64,000 nt of DNA from Okapia johnstoni (taxonomy: Eukaryota; Chordata; Mammalia; Artiodactyla; Giraffidae): assembly GCA_024291935.2 (NCBI GenBank), contig CM044314.1, positions 23,348,001-23,412,000 on the forward strand. The letters are read 5' to 3'. Each line of letters starts with the position of its first letter. Position 1 is the first letter of the stretch. The notes beneath the pieces were generated by a model. It did not search any database. It was not told where the DNA came from and saw nothing but the letters and a program-made list of their open reading frames with translations. Position numbers and translations under genes: made by a program. This document shows positions 44,108 to 54,140 of this stretch, one piece after another.

Positions 44108-44312
44108 GAAGTTTCAGCCTCAGCATCAGTCCTTCCAATGAACATTCAGAACTGATTTCCTTTAGGATGGACTGGTTGCTGATGGGTCATGGTGACTGGT
44201 TGCTGACGGGTCATGGTGGAGAGTTCTGACAAAATATGGTCTACTGGAGAAGGGAATGGCAAACCATTTCAGTATCCTTGCCTTGAGAAGCCCATGAATA
44301 GAAGATCCAACC
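44108..44312. mobile_element. Fold-back BovB composite
   Basis: Left part is antisense BovB RT-C sequence (agtttcagcctcagcatcag, ttaggatggactggttg). The middle (from about 44207) is sense BovB 5' leader (gggtcatggtggagagttct, atggcaaaccatttcagtat, ccttgccttgagaagcccat). The right end is again sense RT-C (gatccaaccagtccatcc). The two RT-C bits form a 14-bp perfect inverted repeat, ggatggactggttg/caaccagtccatcc. A 24-bp unit starting gactggttgctga is duplicated in tandem at 44170-44193 and 44194-44217 with one mismatch. Confidence 0.85.
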
Positions 44313-44518
44313 AGTCCATCCAAGGGCTCAACAATCTCAAAATTCTTCCCCATCTTATCTATGGTGCTGCAAGTCTTGCACTCACAGCAGGTAGCCACTC
44401 ACAGTCACTCCCAGTCAGGGCAGTGTCCAGGCAGGTTAGAAACAAGGCCAGAGATCTGCTCTGCTTTTTCTCTGAAGCCTAAAAAAGACAATTTATTTAA
44501 TTTCCCTAACAGGGAGAT

Positions 44519-44650
44519 TTAAGAGATATGGGTTCAATCCCTGAGTCAAGAAGTTTCCTTGGAGAAGGGAATGGCTCCCAGTATTCCTGCCTGAAGAATC
44601 CCATGGACAGAGGAGCCTGGTAGCTACACTCCATGGGGTCACAACTCAGC
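44519..44650 (+). mobile_element. Bov-tA SINE, 5'-truncated and diverged
   Basis: gatatgggttcaatccctga, gaagtttccttggagaaggg, cctgaagaatcccatggaca, gaggagcctggtagctacac. Half of the tRNA head and the tail are missing or altered. Confidence 0.85.
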
Positions 44651-45147
44651 CTCTGAGCACAGCAGCATAGCAGCCTGCCTGTCTGAATTTTACAATATCA
44701 AAAAATGCAGACCTATTTCTTGGCATGATTCAATCTCATTCCTCATATCATTCAAGAAGAGCAGTTCTCTAGATGAAAAAATTTTTATGCATAAGAAAAT
44801 GGATAACATTTCCTGGGTACTTAGAAATGGAGTGGACTTCCTTTTGAGGATTTTACTGACTTAAGTCACAATAATCCTGAGCCCAATAGAAGCATGGTTA
44901 CCATTTTACAGACAAGGAAGCTGCCTTTACAAACTGCCAGGAAAGAGAGGTGACTGGGAGCCTTGTAAGGAGAAAAGCCCAGTGGGCCTTGGACTTTTCC
45001 AGAACCTCACTTCCATCCCACCCCATGCCATTCATCCTAGCTACAGCCTTGGGGACCCCAGACACATGTGTGTGACCCTCCCCTTCCACACAAGGCCACA
45101 TGTGGAAGTGCAGGTGAGGAAGTGATGTCTCTGGGTTCTTGTTAGGA
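44651..45147. other. Single-copy stretch, no recognised gene
   Basis: A weak MIR-like patch (ccattttacagacaaggaag) lies at 44900-44922. No gene. Confidence 0.4.
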
Positions 45148-45762
45148 AAGTGTAGACACAGATTTTATTTTCTTGGGCTCCAAAATCACTGAGGATGGTG
45201 ACTGCAGCCATGAAATTAAAAGATGCTTGTTCTGTGGGAGAAAAGCTACAATAAACCTAGACAGCATATTAAAAAGCAAAGACACACCACTTTGCTGACA
45301 AAGATCCATGTAGTCAAAGCTATGGGTTTTCCAGTAGTCATGTATGGATGTGAGAGTTGGGCCATAAAGAAGTCTGAGTGTCGAAGAATTGATGCTTTTG
45401 AACTGTGGTGTTGGAGAAGATTCTGGAGAGTCCCTTGGACAGCAAGGAGATCAAACCAGTCAATACTAAAGGAAATCAACCCTGAATAGTCATTGGAAGA
45501 ACTGAGCTGAAGCTGAAGCTCCACTGCTTTGGCTACCTAATGCGAAGAATTGACTCATTGGAAAAGACCCTGATGTTTGGAAAGACTGAAAGTAAAAGGA
45601 GAAGGGGAAAGCAGAGGATGAGATGGTTAGATAGCTTCACCAACTCAATGGATATGAGTCTGAGCAAACTCTGGGAGATAGTGAAGGACAGGGAAGCCTG
45701 GCCTGCTGCAGTCTATTGAGTTGCAAAGAATCAGACATGAGTTAGCGACTGAGCAACATCAA
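45148..45762 (+). mobile_element. BovB 3' fragment, sense
   Basis: RT C-terminal region from tttattttcttgggctccaa to the 3' end (gaatcagacatgagttagcg, then actgagcaacatcaa). An 88-codon frame at 45223-45489 contains FPVVMYGCESWAIKKSE and [16 protein letters not shown]; frame breaks occur on both sides. Confidence 0.94.
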
Positions 45763-45914
45763 TAAGACACAGACTGAGAAGCCAAGGGATCATCACTGTG
45801 TGATGTGACTGGATTCAGAAGGCTCCATCCTTTTCTTTTACTTCCGTTGCTGAGTCAATTGAAAGTGAGTTACAGTCATGACAAGTCACCTCTAAATTCT
45901 TTATGCCTGTTCTA

Positions 45915-46335
45915 TTCCTAGAGAACATCATACTAAGTGAAGTAAGCCAGAGAGACAAATATCATATGATATTGCTTACATGTGGCATCTCAAAAAAAAG
46001 TACAAATGAACTTATCTACAAAACAGACAGACTCACAAACATAGAAAACAAACTTATGGCTACCAAAGGGGAAGACAGTGGGAAGGGATGCTAGGAGTTT
46101 GGGATTAACTTATACATACTATTATATGTAAAATAGAGAAACATCAAGGACCTACCGTATGGCACAGGGAACTACACTTAACATATTATAATAAACCATA
46201 ACGGAAAATATATGAAAAAGAATATATATATATATATACACATACGTACATATATATATAACTGAATTATTTTGCTGTACACCTGAAACTAATACACCAT
46301 TATAAATCAACTATGCTTCAACTACGCCTCAAAAA
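45915..46335 (+). mobile_element. L1 ORF2 end and 3' UTR, sense
   Basis: ttcctagagaacatcatact, gtgaagtaagccagagagac, acttatggctaccaaagggg, gcacagggaactacacttaa, gctgtacacctgaaactaat, and aaatcaactatgcttcaact followed by an A-rich end. A (TA)n block at 46224-46260 lies in the 3' UTR, as is usual for artiodactyl L1. Confidence 0.92.
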
Positions 46336-46560
46336 AGTCTTCACAGGTAGAGCTAGTGATAAAGAACCTGCCTGCTAATGCAGAAGACTAAGAGATGTGG
46401 GTTCAATCCCTGAGTTGAGGAGATCCCCTGGAGGAGGGCAAGGCAACCCACTCCAGTATCCTTGCCTGGAGAATCCGCATGGACAGAGCAGCCTGGCAGG
46501 CTACATACAGTCCATAGGGTTGCACAGTGTCAGACATGACTAAAGCAACTTAGCACACAT
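46336..46560 (+). mobile_element. Diverged Bov-tA SINE at the L1 tail
   Basis: cacaggtagagctagtgata, aagaacctgcctgctaatgc, gagatcccctggaggagggc, cagacatgactaaagcaact. tatgcttca occurs at 46312-46320 and again right after the SINE, consistent with insertion into the L1 3' end, but the match is short. Confidence 0.88.
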
Positions 46561-46583
46561 ATGCTTCAGTAGTTTCTTTAAAA

Positions 46584-46597
46584 ATTAAAAAAAAAAA
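46584..46597. repeat. Poly(A) run
   Basis: A-rich run, probably the remaining poly(A) tail of the L1 on the left. Confidence 0.7.
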
Positions 46598-46603
46598 GAC
46601 ATA

Positions 46604-46965
46604 ATCATTGTTTCAACCAGGGATCTCCAGAAAAACAGAACCAATAGTCTGTGCATATAGAGGCAAATTTACTCTGAGAAATCATCTCCACAACTGTGGG
46701 GCTGGCAAATGTGAAATCGGCAGGGTGAGCTGGCAGCCTGGAAATTCAGATCAGTGTTGGTTTTGCAGTCTTGAATCTGAAATCCGTAGGGAAAACCCAC
46801 AGACTGGAAACTCAGGCAAGGCTTCATGGAGGCAGACTTGAGACAGAATTCCTTCCTCAGGAAACCTCAGTGTTTGCTCTTAAGGCCTTCGACTGATCAA
46901 ATGAGACCCACCCACATATATCTGCTTTACTCAAAGGCTGTTGATTAAGTGTTAATCACATTAAA

Positions 46966-47047
<82 letters not shown>

Positions 47048-47140
47048 CTTTCCAGGGCTCTAGACTGGCATTTGGCCAAAAAACAGAGCATTGTAGCCTA
47101 GCCACTTTGACTATAACTAACCATCCCAATCATAACACCA
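46604..47140 (-). mobile_element. Old mammalian LTR-like repeat, antisense, with microsatellite
   Basis: ccagggatctccagaaaaac, agaaccaatagtctgtgcat, ggaaactcaggcaaggcttc, cctcagtgtttgctcttaag and gccttcgactgatcaaatga, then, after the simple repeat, agactggcatttggccaaaa and tagcctagccactttgacta. This is the antisense form of the repeat at 9.8-10.2 kb. Confidence 0.75.
46963..47047. repeat. Compound (TA)n(CA)n(TA)n microsatellite
   Basis: About 85 bp: TA/TG block, then about 13 CA units, then about 12 TA units. It sits inside the old repeat. Confidence 0.95.
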
Positions 47141-48439
47141 TTAGAAGTGATATCATTTGAATAATAGTGTGAAATTTATGGTTTAGTACTTACTCCTTGG
47201 GAAGCAAAGGTGAAAAATACTACTCTTTGTACGAAAGAAGGAAAATAAAAGAAATGTTATTACATTTTCTTACACTTTCATATGGAAAATCTGGGAGGTT
47301 CGCTTAAAGCTCGAGAAGATGGCGACCTGGACTGGAGGAGGGCATGGGACAGAAAAAAGTGAAGGAAGGAAATGGTCACTCAAGGCTTGATTGGACTTAT
47401 GGGCCATGGGAATGCACTACCTGTTAAGTATATACACACATATATATACACATATTAAATAGAGTATAATTCCTAGCTAAAATATAAAATAAATGAAAAC
47501 GAATCTTTTCATTGTGAATCACTGGTCCAAAGACCTCTGCATACCTTAATTTTTAGTTTTTCAAATAGAGGATTCACTCCCCCTCGAAGATTAGAATTCA
47601 TCCTAAACAAAATTAGAAGTAAAAAGGGACAAAATATTGCCAGTTGAGATTTGCACTAATCTTTAGCAAGACTGAGCAGAATCCAGGAATCCTTGAGCCA
47701 GTGACACTTAGCTTGTAAGTTCTGATGGGTCCTCAGCCCTGAGCAGCAGCAATATGGCAGTGTTGGGCGGGGGTGGGCAGGAGTCTGCACGCACTGACCT
47801 GACCCTCTGCCCTATGCAGGTCTAAGACCACTCACATGCTTCATCTGTACCCTCCAAGCCAGCCCTTCTGGATCTCACAGCCTTGGAGTCAGTGAGAGCC
47901 CTCAGCGTCTCCTGGGGAGACATTCATGGAGTGTGACATTCGTGTTCACACGGACCCTACTTTGATCCCTTTACCTACCAGGCAGGTGGCCTTGACAAGG
48001 TAGGGGCCTGGAAGATAGTAGGAAACATCACATGGAATTGCTGTGGGTGAGAACAAATATATTTAAGGGAATATGTATAAACTCACAGTTCCCAAACTCT
48101 TCACACTCTGGGAGTCCTCATTCTAGAGGTCCCTGGCCTCAAGCCTGTCTTGTTGCTGCTAACCTTCCATAAAGACCAATGCTGGATTCGTGAATGCAGG
48201 AAGGACATTTCCCTGGGGTCCAGGGTATTGCATTTCTGCCTTCACCTAATGAGGCCCTCTTGGTATTACTACCCAATGAACCTTCTTTCAGCCACCAAAT
48301 ATCTATGTGTGGGGTGATTTTTCCACCCTGATATTTTAACTAGAAAATTTCCAGATGACTAAGAACTCAGGGTATGTTTTTCAAGATGTGCTTTTCATTT
48401 CATTCTAAAACTGTTCTTTGTGGGAAAGATATTAAATTC
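47141..48439. other. Single-copy stretch, no recognised gene
   Basis: A short tatatacaca run at 47428-47457. No gene or named repeat recognised in 1.3 kb. Confidence 0.45.
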
Positions 48440-48760
48440 TTTTCATTATTACAGCAGCAGAACAAACCACCTCCAACTCTGTGATGTAAAATAACAACTC
48501 ACGATCACAGATTCTGTGGGTCAGGGACAGGGCTGGAGGTGTGATGGAGGAAGATGCCTCTTCTCTGGGTTGTGTGGGGCTCAGCTGGGCTGACTCAGAG
48601 GCTGGGTTTGGAATCATCTAGCAGCCTCTCTGTGTGACCCAGAGGCTAGGCTCCCCTGAGCCTGTACTTCAGAGAGCCCTCATGCAGCTTCTCCCATGAC
48701 TGAGTCTGCTCAGTGTGACCCTTGCCAGGGCCTCTTTGAAGACTTGGTTTTCCATGCATT
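48440..48760 (-). mobile_element. MLT1-like LTR, antisense
   Basis: acagcagcagaacaaaccac, ctccaactctgtgatgtaaa, ataacaactcacgatcacag, attctgtgggtcagggacag and ggctcagctgggctgactca are the antisense MLT1 3' layout. The right half is eroded. Confidence 0.62.
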
Positions 48761-49183
48761 GTCACAACCACACACCATCAGTCACCAGCTAGTTCCCACA
48801 AGTAGGTATAGTCCAGGAGAGAAATTGGGACCTCCAGCTCTTGATGGGAGAATGGTAAGGCCACACTGCAGACAAGCTTGTGGGATGGGAGCTGTCCTTG
48901 AAGCCATCTTTGAAAAACCCAAGCTGCCCCTGATCCGATCATGGTGAGGGGAGAGGGGACTAAGAACCTCTCTCCTTCCTTCTGCAAACATTGAGACCCT
49001 GAGCAGGAGCTTACCACTGGGTGTCCAGACCTCCAGGTCTGCTCCTACCAGGCCTCACATACTCCCCATTTTGTTTGCTCTTTGCGTGTTTTGTTCTGCC
49101 TTCTGTGTTCTCTGGCTCAGGTGAGGAAAGCCCATTTATTATTTACCCCTGTTATGTTCCAGATGAAACAATTTCTGCTCAGT
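48761..49183. other. Single-copy stretch, no recognised gene
   Basis: Overlapping plus and minus frames of 69-83 codons at 48696-49017; none recognised. Confidence 0.45.
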
Positions 49184-49194
49184 TATCATTTAAG

Positions 49195-49465
49195 GGAGAA
49201 GGCAATGGCACCCCACTCCAGTACTCTTGCCTGGAAAATCCCATGGATGGAGGAGCCTGGTAGGCTGCAGCCCATGGGGTTGCTAAGAGTCGGACACGAC
49301 TGAGTGACGTCACTTTCGCTTTTCACTTTCATGCATTGGAGAAGGAAATGGCAACCCACTCCAGTGTTCTTGCCTGGAGAATCCCAGGGACGGTGGGGCC
49401 TGGTGGGCTGCCATCTATGGGGTCGCACGGAGTCGGACACGACTGAGGTGACTTAGCAGTAGCAG
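49195..49465 (+). mobile_element. Bov-A2 SINE with perfect TSD
   Basis: Both units intact with the cactttcgcttttcactttc linker and an AGCAGTAGCAG tail. A perfect 11-bp duplication tatcatttaag lies at 49184-49194 and 49466-49476. Low divergence: one of the youngest insertions in the window. Confidence 0.97.
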
Positions 49466-49476
49466 TATCATTTAAG

Positions 49477-49861
49477 ACAAAAATGAGGAGTAAGATAAAA
49501 TGACTCTCATTGTATCTTCTAAATGAGAGTTGAGTTGTACCCTCAGTTGTCAAAGGAGTGGTCAGCATCATGCCTGTATAGCTTCTGTAACCCCTTAATC
49601 TCTTCCTTCAAGATTGCATTTAGCTGAGTTAACTGAGGTGTGTAAACAGGAGACCACACACAGGTTCAGACATGTGGAAGACTGTCAGTTAGTGTTTTAA
49701 CTTTGGTGGGTAGTTGGGGGTGGGGGAGCCAAAGAGTGAGAGACAAAGACAGAGGAAGGGGTAGGAAATTCTCTTATACTAATGATTCATTTGAAATCGA
49801 CCTTGACCATTGGACTGCATGAGTTAGAATATAGACTGAATGCCTATAACAAAGACCTAAA
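49477..49861. other. No gene or recognised repeat
   Basis: Single-copy sequence; a G-rich patch at about 49712-49730. Confidence 0.5.
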
Positions 49862-50165
49862 AATGTGGCGGCTGAAATAATTTTATTTCTCTTTAACATA
49901 AGATGTCAAAGGCAAACAGCCCAGGCTGATGTCACTGCTCTGTCATTTTCAAAGCATGACTTCCATTTCTTGGGTGTGAACAGCTACTCCAATTGTTACA
50001 TTTTCTCAGCGCGAAGACAGGCAGGGGGCAGTAGTGGACCATCTCCTGTTTTTTTTTTTTTAAGCAGCATCACTTCTTCTCCCATCTTACTGGCCCATAC
50101 TTGGTCATGTGATCATATGTTGCAGCAAAGGAGGCTGGGAAATGCAATCACTTATCCATGTGCCC
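49862..50165 (-). mobile_element. Old LTR-like repeat (TTAAGCCA type), antisense
   Basis: aatgtggcggctgaaataat, tttatttctctttaacataa, gcatgacttccatttcttgg and ggaggctgggaaatgcaatc follow the antisense order of an old mammalian LTR-like repeat. A T(12) run lies at about 50050-50061. Confidence 0.5.
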
Positions 50166-51069
50166 AGTTTAAACTCTGAGGGATTCCATTACTAAAAGGA
50201 ATAAAGGGAGAATGGATATTGAAGAGAGTTGGCTGTCTCTGCCCTGCACTGGTATAATTCCCTTCCCCATTTTCTATGAAGAAGTGAAGTTCATATTGTT
50301 GCCATGGTGTTGGACAAAGGGAAATACTTGCTATTGGCCACTGGTACCAGTTATCTTGATAATCTCACTGAGTGGCTAGAACTTCCCACAATGTCATGTC
50401 ATGTTTTTTTCTGTGACTTTTCCATAAATGACTTCTCTGAACAAGCAAGTCTGTAAGAAAAACAAATCTGCTGTGGACTAAATATCCACTCTTTCTTGGT
50501 CATTGATTCTTTAAGACATTGTTAGTCTTGATATTTGTTTTTGTGGATGAAATTTGATTTGCAGGTGATTAACAAAAAACATGATTTACTAACAATTTTC
50601 CCTCCAAGTTTCTTGGATAAAAGTCAATGTGCATATGTAGAGCCCATTTTGGCAAGTTGTATGTATGCTGCGGGGTTGGGGGTGTAAAGCAAGAAGGTTG
50701 TCCTCTGGACCCCATCTCCTGCTTTGAGGGCCCATTCTTTGCTTTTCCCTCTCCATATCTTGGCCCTGTCCTTATTTACCCATACCTTCCCCCATCCAAT
50801 GTGTCCAATTACCTTCCCCTGACCTTGTATAAAGTTATGTTCTGTGGATCACTGTTTTATGAGATGCTAGTAGTGATTTAAGCAAGCTGCATCTACTCTC
50901 CTAGACATTCATAGTTCACTAGAGAAAATTAGAGGGCCTTTATGAAAAGAAGTCACATTATAGAAGCTTACAGCTAGTGTTTGTCACATTTATTTGAGGG
51001 GAAAACACGTATTAAAAAGCGCCTGGTGGGGCATGTCTACCCTCATCTTGCTGCAGGATCATGCACAGA
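50166..51069. other. Single-copy stretch, no recognised gene
   Basis: An 84-codon plus frame at 50627-50881 is unrecognised. No repeat found. Confidence 0.45.
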
Positions 51070-51250
51070 CAAGGCCATGAGCTTTTGAGCCAGATACACC
51101 TGGATCTAGAGCCCGGTTCTGCCACTGGCTCTCACTTTCTTCATCTAAACATTGATCATCGTATTACCTGCCACCATGGGTTAGTGTGAGGACTGATGGA
51201 TGAATACAGAGAGAGAACACAGTGTCTGATGCATAATGTAAACTAAAGAA
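51070..51250 (+). mobile_element. MIRb SINE
   Basis: agccagatacacctggatct, agagcccggttctgccactg, tttcttcatctaaacattga, cctgccaccatgggttagtg and tgaggactgatggatgaata follow the MIRb order from B box region to 3' end. Confidence 0.8.
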
Positions 51251-51640
51251 AAGAGCCTCAGTTATTTTTTCTGGACAGGACATCAACTAATAAGAGCCCA
51301 GTGTGCCAGTCTGATAAATGGTTTGTGTTAGGCGTGGTGAAGGATATCTCTAGAACCCTCTTCCATGTTGATTCTACTAGTGCTTCTTCAGTCTACATCT
51401 TACCTGTTAAAATGTCTTGGGATAGACCAGGAAAATCTAATTAGCTTCATTCTGCCTGATTCTCACTTTTCCAGTGTTGTATAGTATAAGCCCCAAGGAC
51501 AGAATAGACCCACTTGGCTTTAGGGCCGAGCATCCTGGGAACACAGCTGCTGGTCAGCACCTGGTTTCAGGGTGCAGTTAGACACGGAGATGAGCCAGGA
51601 ATGTTCAGGGTTTCCCCTGCCTCGTGACTCAGGTAGAGTC
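51251..51640. other. No gene or recognised repeat
   Basis: Single-copy sequence. Confidence 0.5.
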
Positions 51641-51690
51641 TGTTATCCAGGCATTGTTATCCAGGTGCTCTGTTATCTAGGCATTGGTTG
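51641..51690. repeat. Degenerate 14-16 bp tandem repeat, 3 units
   Basis: gttatccaggcatt, gttatccaggtgctct and gttatctaggcatt in direct succession. Confidence 0.8.
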
Positions 51691-52561
51691 AGACATGCTG
51701 TCTTTGTAGGGGTCTGGGACTTGCAGCCATGGTTTAGTCTGGGGGCCCTGGTTAGGCCTCCCTTATTTAAGAGATCCCTTCACCAGTTTAAGGGCATCAG
51801 CTCTGACGGTCTCCATGACAACCCTGGGAAGCCTGGTGTGAGCAACCAGCAGGCATGCCAGCGGGAGGCCCATCCCACTAATTGGATAATGCCTGTGGAG
51901 GAGACGATCCTACCTGGCACTCAAAGCAAAGGGTGAACTCAGCACACATGAATCACATAAGCCTTTTCAGTAGGTACAAGTGAGTTTGTTCCTGGCACAG
52001 GAGCGGTCCTGCTGGTAATTAACAATCATCCCTAGTGTCTATCTAATGCCCATAATGTCCCCAGAGGAGTTTTGTACTTTCTATTTTGTAAATAAGTGAG
52101 AGACAGAACTTGACCAGAATAGCAACAAAAAAAGGAGTGGAAGAAGGAGGGAAGGAAGAGAGAAGAAAGGGAAGAAGAACATAGTTAACCAGTTTGTATT
52201 AGTTCACAGATGTTAAAAAAAAAAAAAAAAGACTGCCACTATTGCCTAACTCCCCATCACATGTTCAGAATCTGAGACAAATAAGTATTTGCTTAGAATG
52301 TCCTGTAGGACAGGTAGCAACTTTGATTGCCACCACCCCAGGGCCCCTATTTTTCTAATGTCCACTTAGATGGGTGACAACTTGAGTATGTCCCATGCAA
52401 GAAAATCACAGGAGGACAAGGCTGTGTGTGCTACCCTCACATAAGCCTCCTTTCCTGCTTCCTCACAGGCCTCAAATGATGCCTAAAGGTTTTAAAATCT
52501 AGTCATCCATTTTGGGGGCCTTTTGAGCTACTACATGTGGGTAAAGTATTAGCAATTATTA
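51691..52561. other. Single-copy stretch with purine tract and poly(A)
   Basis: A GA-rich run spans about 52127-52182 and an A(17) run 52213-52230. An 82-codon plus frame at 51688-51936 is unrecognised. Confidence 0.45.
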
Positions 52562-52706
52562 ACAAGATGCTGGACAGCATCACTGATGCAACGGACATGA
52601 ACTTGGGCAAACTCCAGGAGATGGTGAAGGACAGGGAGGCCTGGCATGCTATAGTCCATGGGGTAATGAAGAGTTGCACATGACTGGGAGACTGAACAAC
52701 AACAAC
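52562..52706 (+). mobile_element. BovB 3' terminal fragment, sense
   Basis: aagatgctggacagcatcac, ggacatgaacttgggcaaac, gtgaaggacagggaggcctg, atgactgggagactgaacaa and an AAC tail. About 145 bp, 5'-truncated. Confidence 0.92.
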
Positions 52707-52728
52707 AATTAACAGGTAACAGACCATA

Positions 52729-52730
<2 letters not shown>

Positions 52731-52817
<87 letters not shown>

Positions 52818-52818
52818 C
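52731..52818. repeat. Compound (AC)n(AT)n microsatellite
   Basis: About 24 AC units followed by about 17 AT units, uninterrupted. Likely length-variable. Confidence 0.97.
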
Positions 52819-52837
52819 ACATGTATATTTCATAGTG

Positions 52838-53018
52838 TCAGTCACTCAGTCATGTCCAACTCTTCACAACCCCCTGGACTATAGCCCGCCAGGCTCCTCC
52901 ATCCATGGGGATTCTCCAGGCAAGGATACTGGAGTGGGTTGCCATGCCCTCCTCCAGTGGATCTTCTCAACCCAGGGATTGAACCTGGGCCTCCTGCATT
53001 GCAGGCAGACTCTTTACA
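52838..53018 (-). mobile_element. Bov-tA SINE, antisense half of a head-to-head pair
   Basis: gtcactcagtcatgtccaac to ctgcattgcaggcagactct; the outermost tRNA head (gccaccagggaagcc) is missing and the next SINE starts at that point. Confidence 0.93.
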
Positions 53019-53095
53019 GGCTTCCCTGGTGGCTCAGATGGTAAGGAGTCTGCCTGCAATGCGGGAGACCCGGGTTTGATCTGAGCGACTTAGTA
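53019..53095 (+). mobile_element. Bov-tA SINE, sense half, internally deleted
   Basis: aggcttccctggtggctcag, tgcctgcaatgcgggagacc and cgggtttgatc, then directly tgagcgacttagtacaa. The whole Bov-A body between head and tail is gone. With the antisense neighbour it forms an inverted repeat (cctgcattgcaggcagactc against gagtctgcctgcaatgcggg) with a short spacer. Confidence 0.9.
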
Positions 53096-53142
53096 CAATA
53101 TATATATACATATATATGTATACATATTTATGTGTGTGTGTA
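53096..53142. repeat. (TA)n/(TG)n tract
   Basis: Alternating tatata and tacata followed by a tgtgtgtgtgt run, right after the deleted SINE tail. Confidence 0.85.
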
Positions 53143-53911
53143 GAAAAGAAAGCATATTTTAAAGCAAAAACAAATAATTTGCATGAGCACAAGTTAAATG
53201 TTTTTGTTTGGTTCACTCTAAAAATAGAAAAATACAAAGTAATGTCTGATGGTTTATGGGTACAAAGGAAATAAGTCAGTCGGGTGAAACTATCTTTGGC
53301 AAAATGCGATGACTGACTCAGAAATTCTTAAAAGGCAGAGGGTGTTTATATGATGGAGATGATGTAGAGCTACTTGCTGTGCTGTTACATGTCAGCTCTG
53401 GTACGTGCCTGGTGAAATTCTAGAGGCAAATACACGGGAAGGGACCTGAAAGGCTGAGCTTCGCGTTAAGAAACAAAACCGTACTTTATCCACAGTGGGT
53501 AGGGTCTCACTCCCACCTCATTACGACATGACACACCAGCTCTTCCAGGCCCTTACTCACTGGGAGATGTTCGTGTGATGGCCTCAGAGCAAGCGGAGAT
53601 GTGCCTGTGGCTGGCGAATGGGCTTGCTGCCACCTGCTCTGCCCCCAGCCTCTGAGCTCATTGTTCTGTGCACACAAAGAACTGGCAAGTCTCAACCGGG
53701 TTTCAAAGTGGCATCTCTTCCTTACCAATGTGAAGTCATTTTTCTCTTAGAGCTAAGTCCTACTGCTGCATTGTAGGAGTTAAGTAATTATAACAGTAAA
53801 TCCTAGGAAACTGAATTATATTGGGACACAGTCCCGACGGGTATCCTGTTGTTTATTTTACTATCCTCTATGTTTCTCAGGGGCATGGTCCTGTGTTCCC
53901 TTAGAGGCAAG
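53143..53911. other. Single-copy stretch, no recognised gene
   Basis: No repeat or coding signal recognised; 73-codon minus frame at 53507-53728. Confidence 0.45.
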
Positions 53912-54140
53912 CAGAATAATAATGGCTCCTATTTATTGAGCATTTGCTATGTGACAGGTGGCTTTTACACATTCCCCATTCAATCCTGTGGTTACTTTAA
54001 TCACTAAATACTGAAGCTGAGTGTTCCAGTCTGTGTTTTACAGATAAGGATGCAGAAGCCCAAGGAAGGTGAATAATTAACAAAATCTCCCAGCTAATGA
54101 ATAAGATTAAAGAACCAGCTATTTTGACCCTCAGACATCC
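53912..54140 (+). mobile_element. MIR SINE
   Basis: ataatggctcctatttattg, agcatttgctatgtgacagg, attcaatcctgtggttactt, tgttttacagataaggatgc and aatctcccagctaatgaata reproduce the MIR order almost end to end. Confidence 0.85.
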
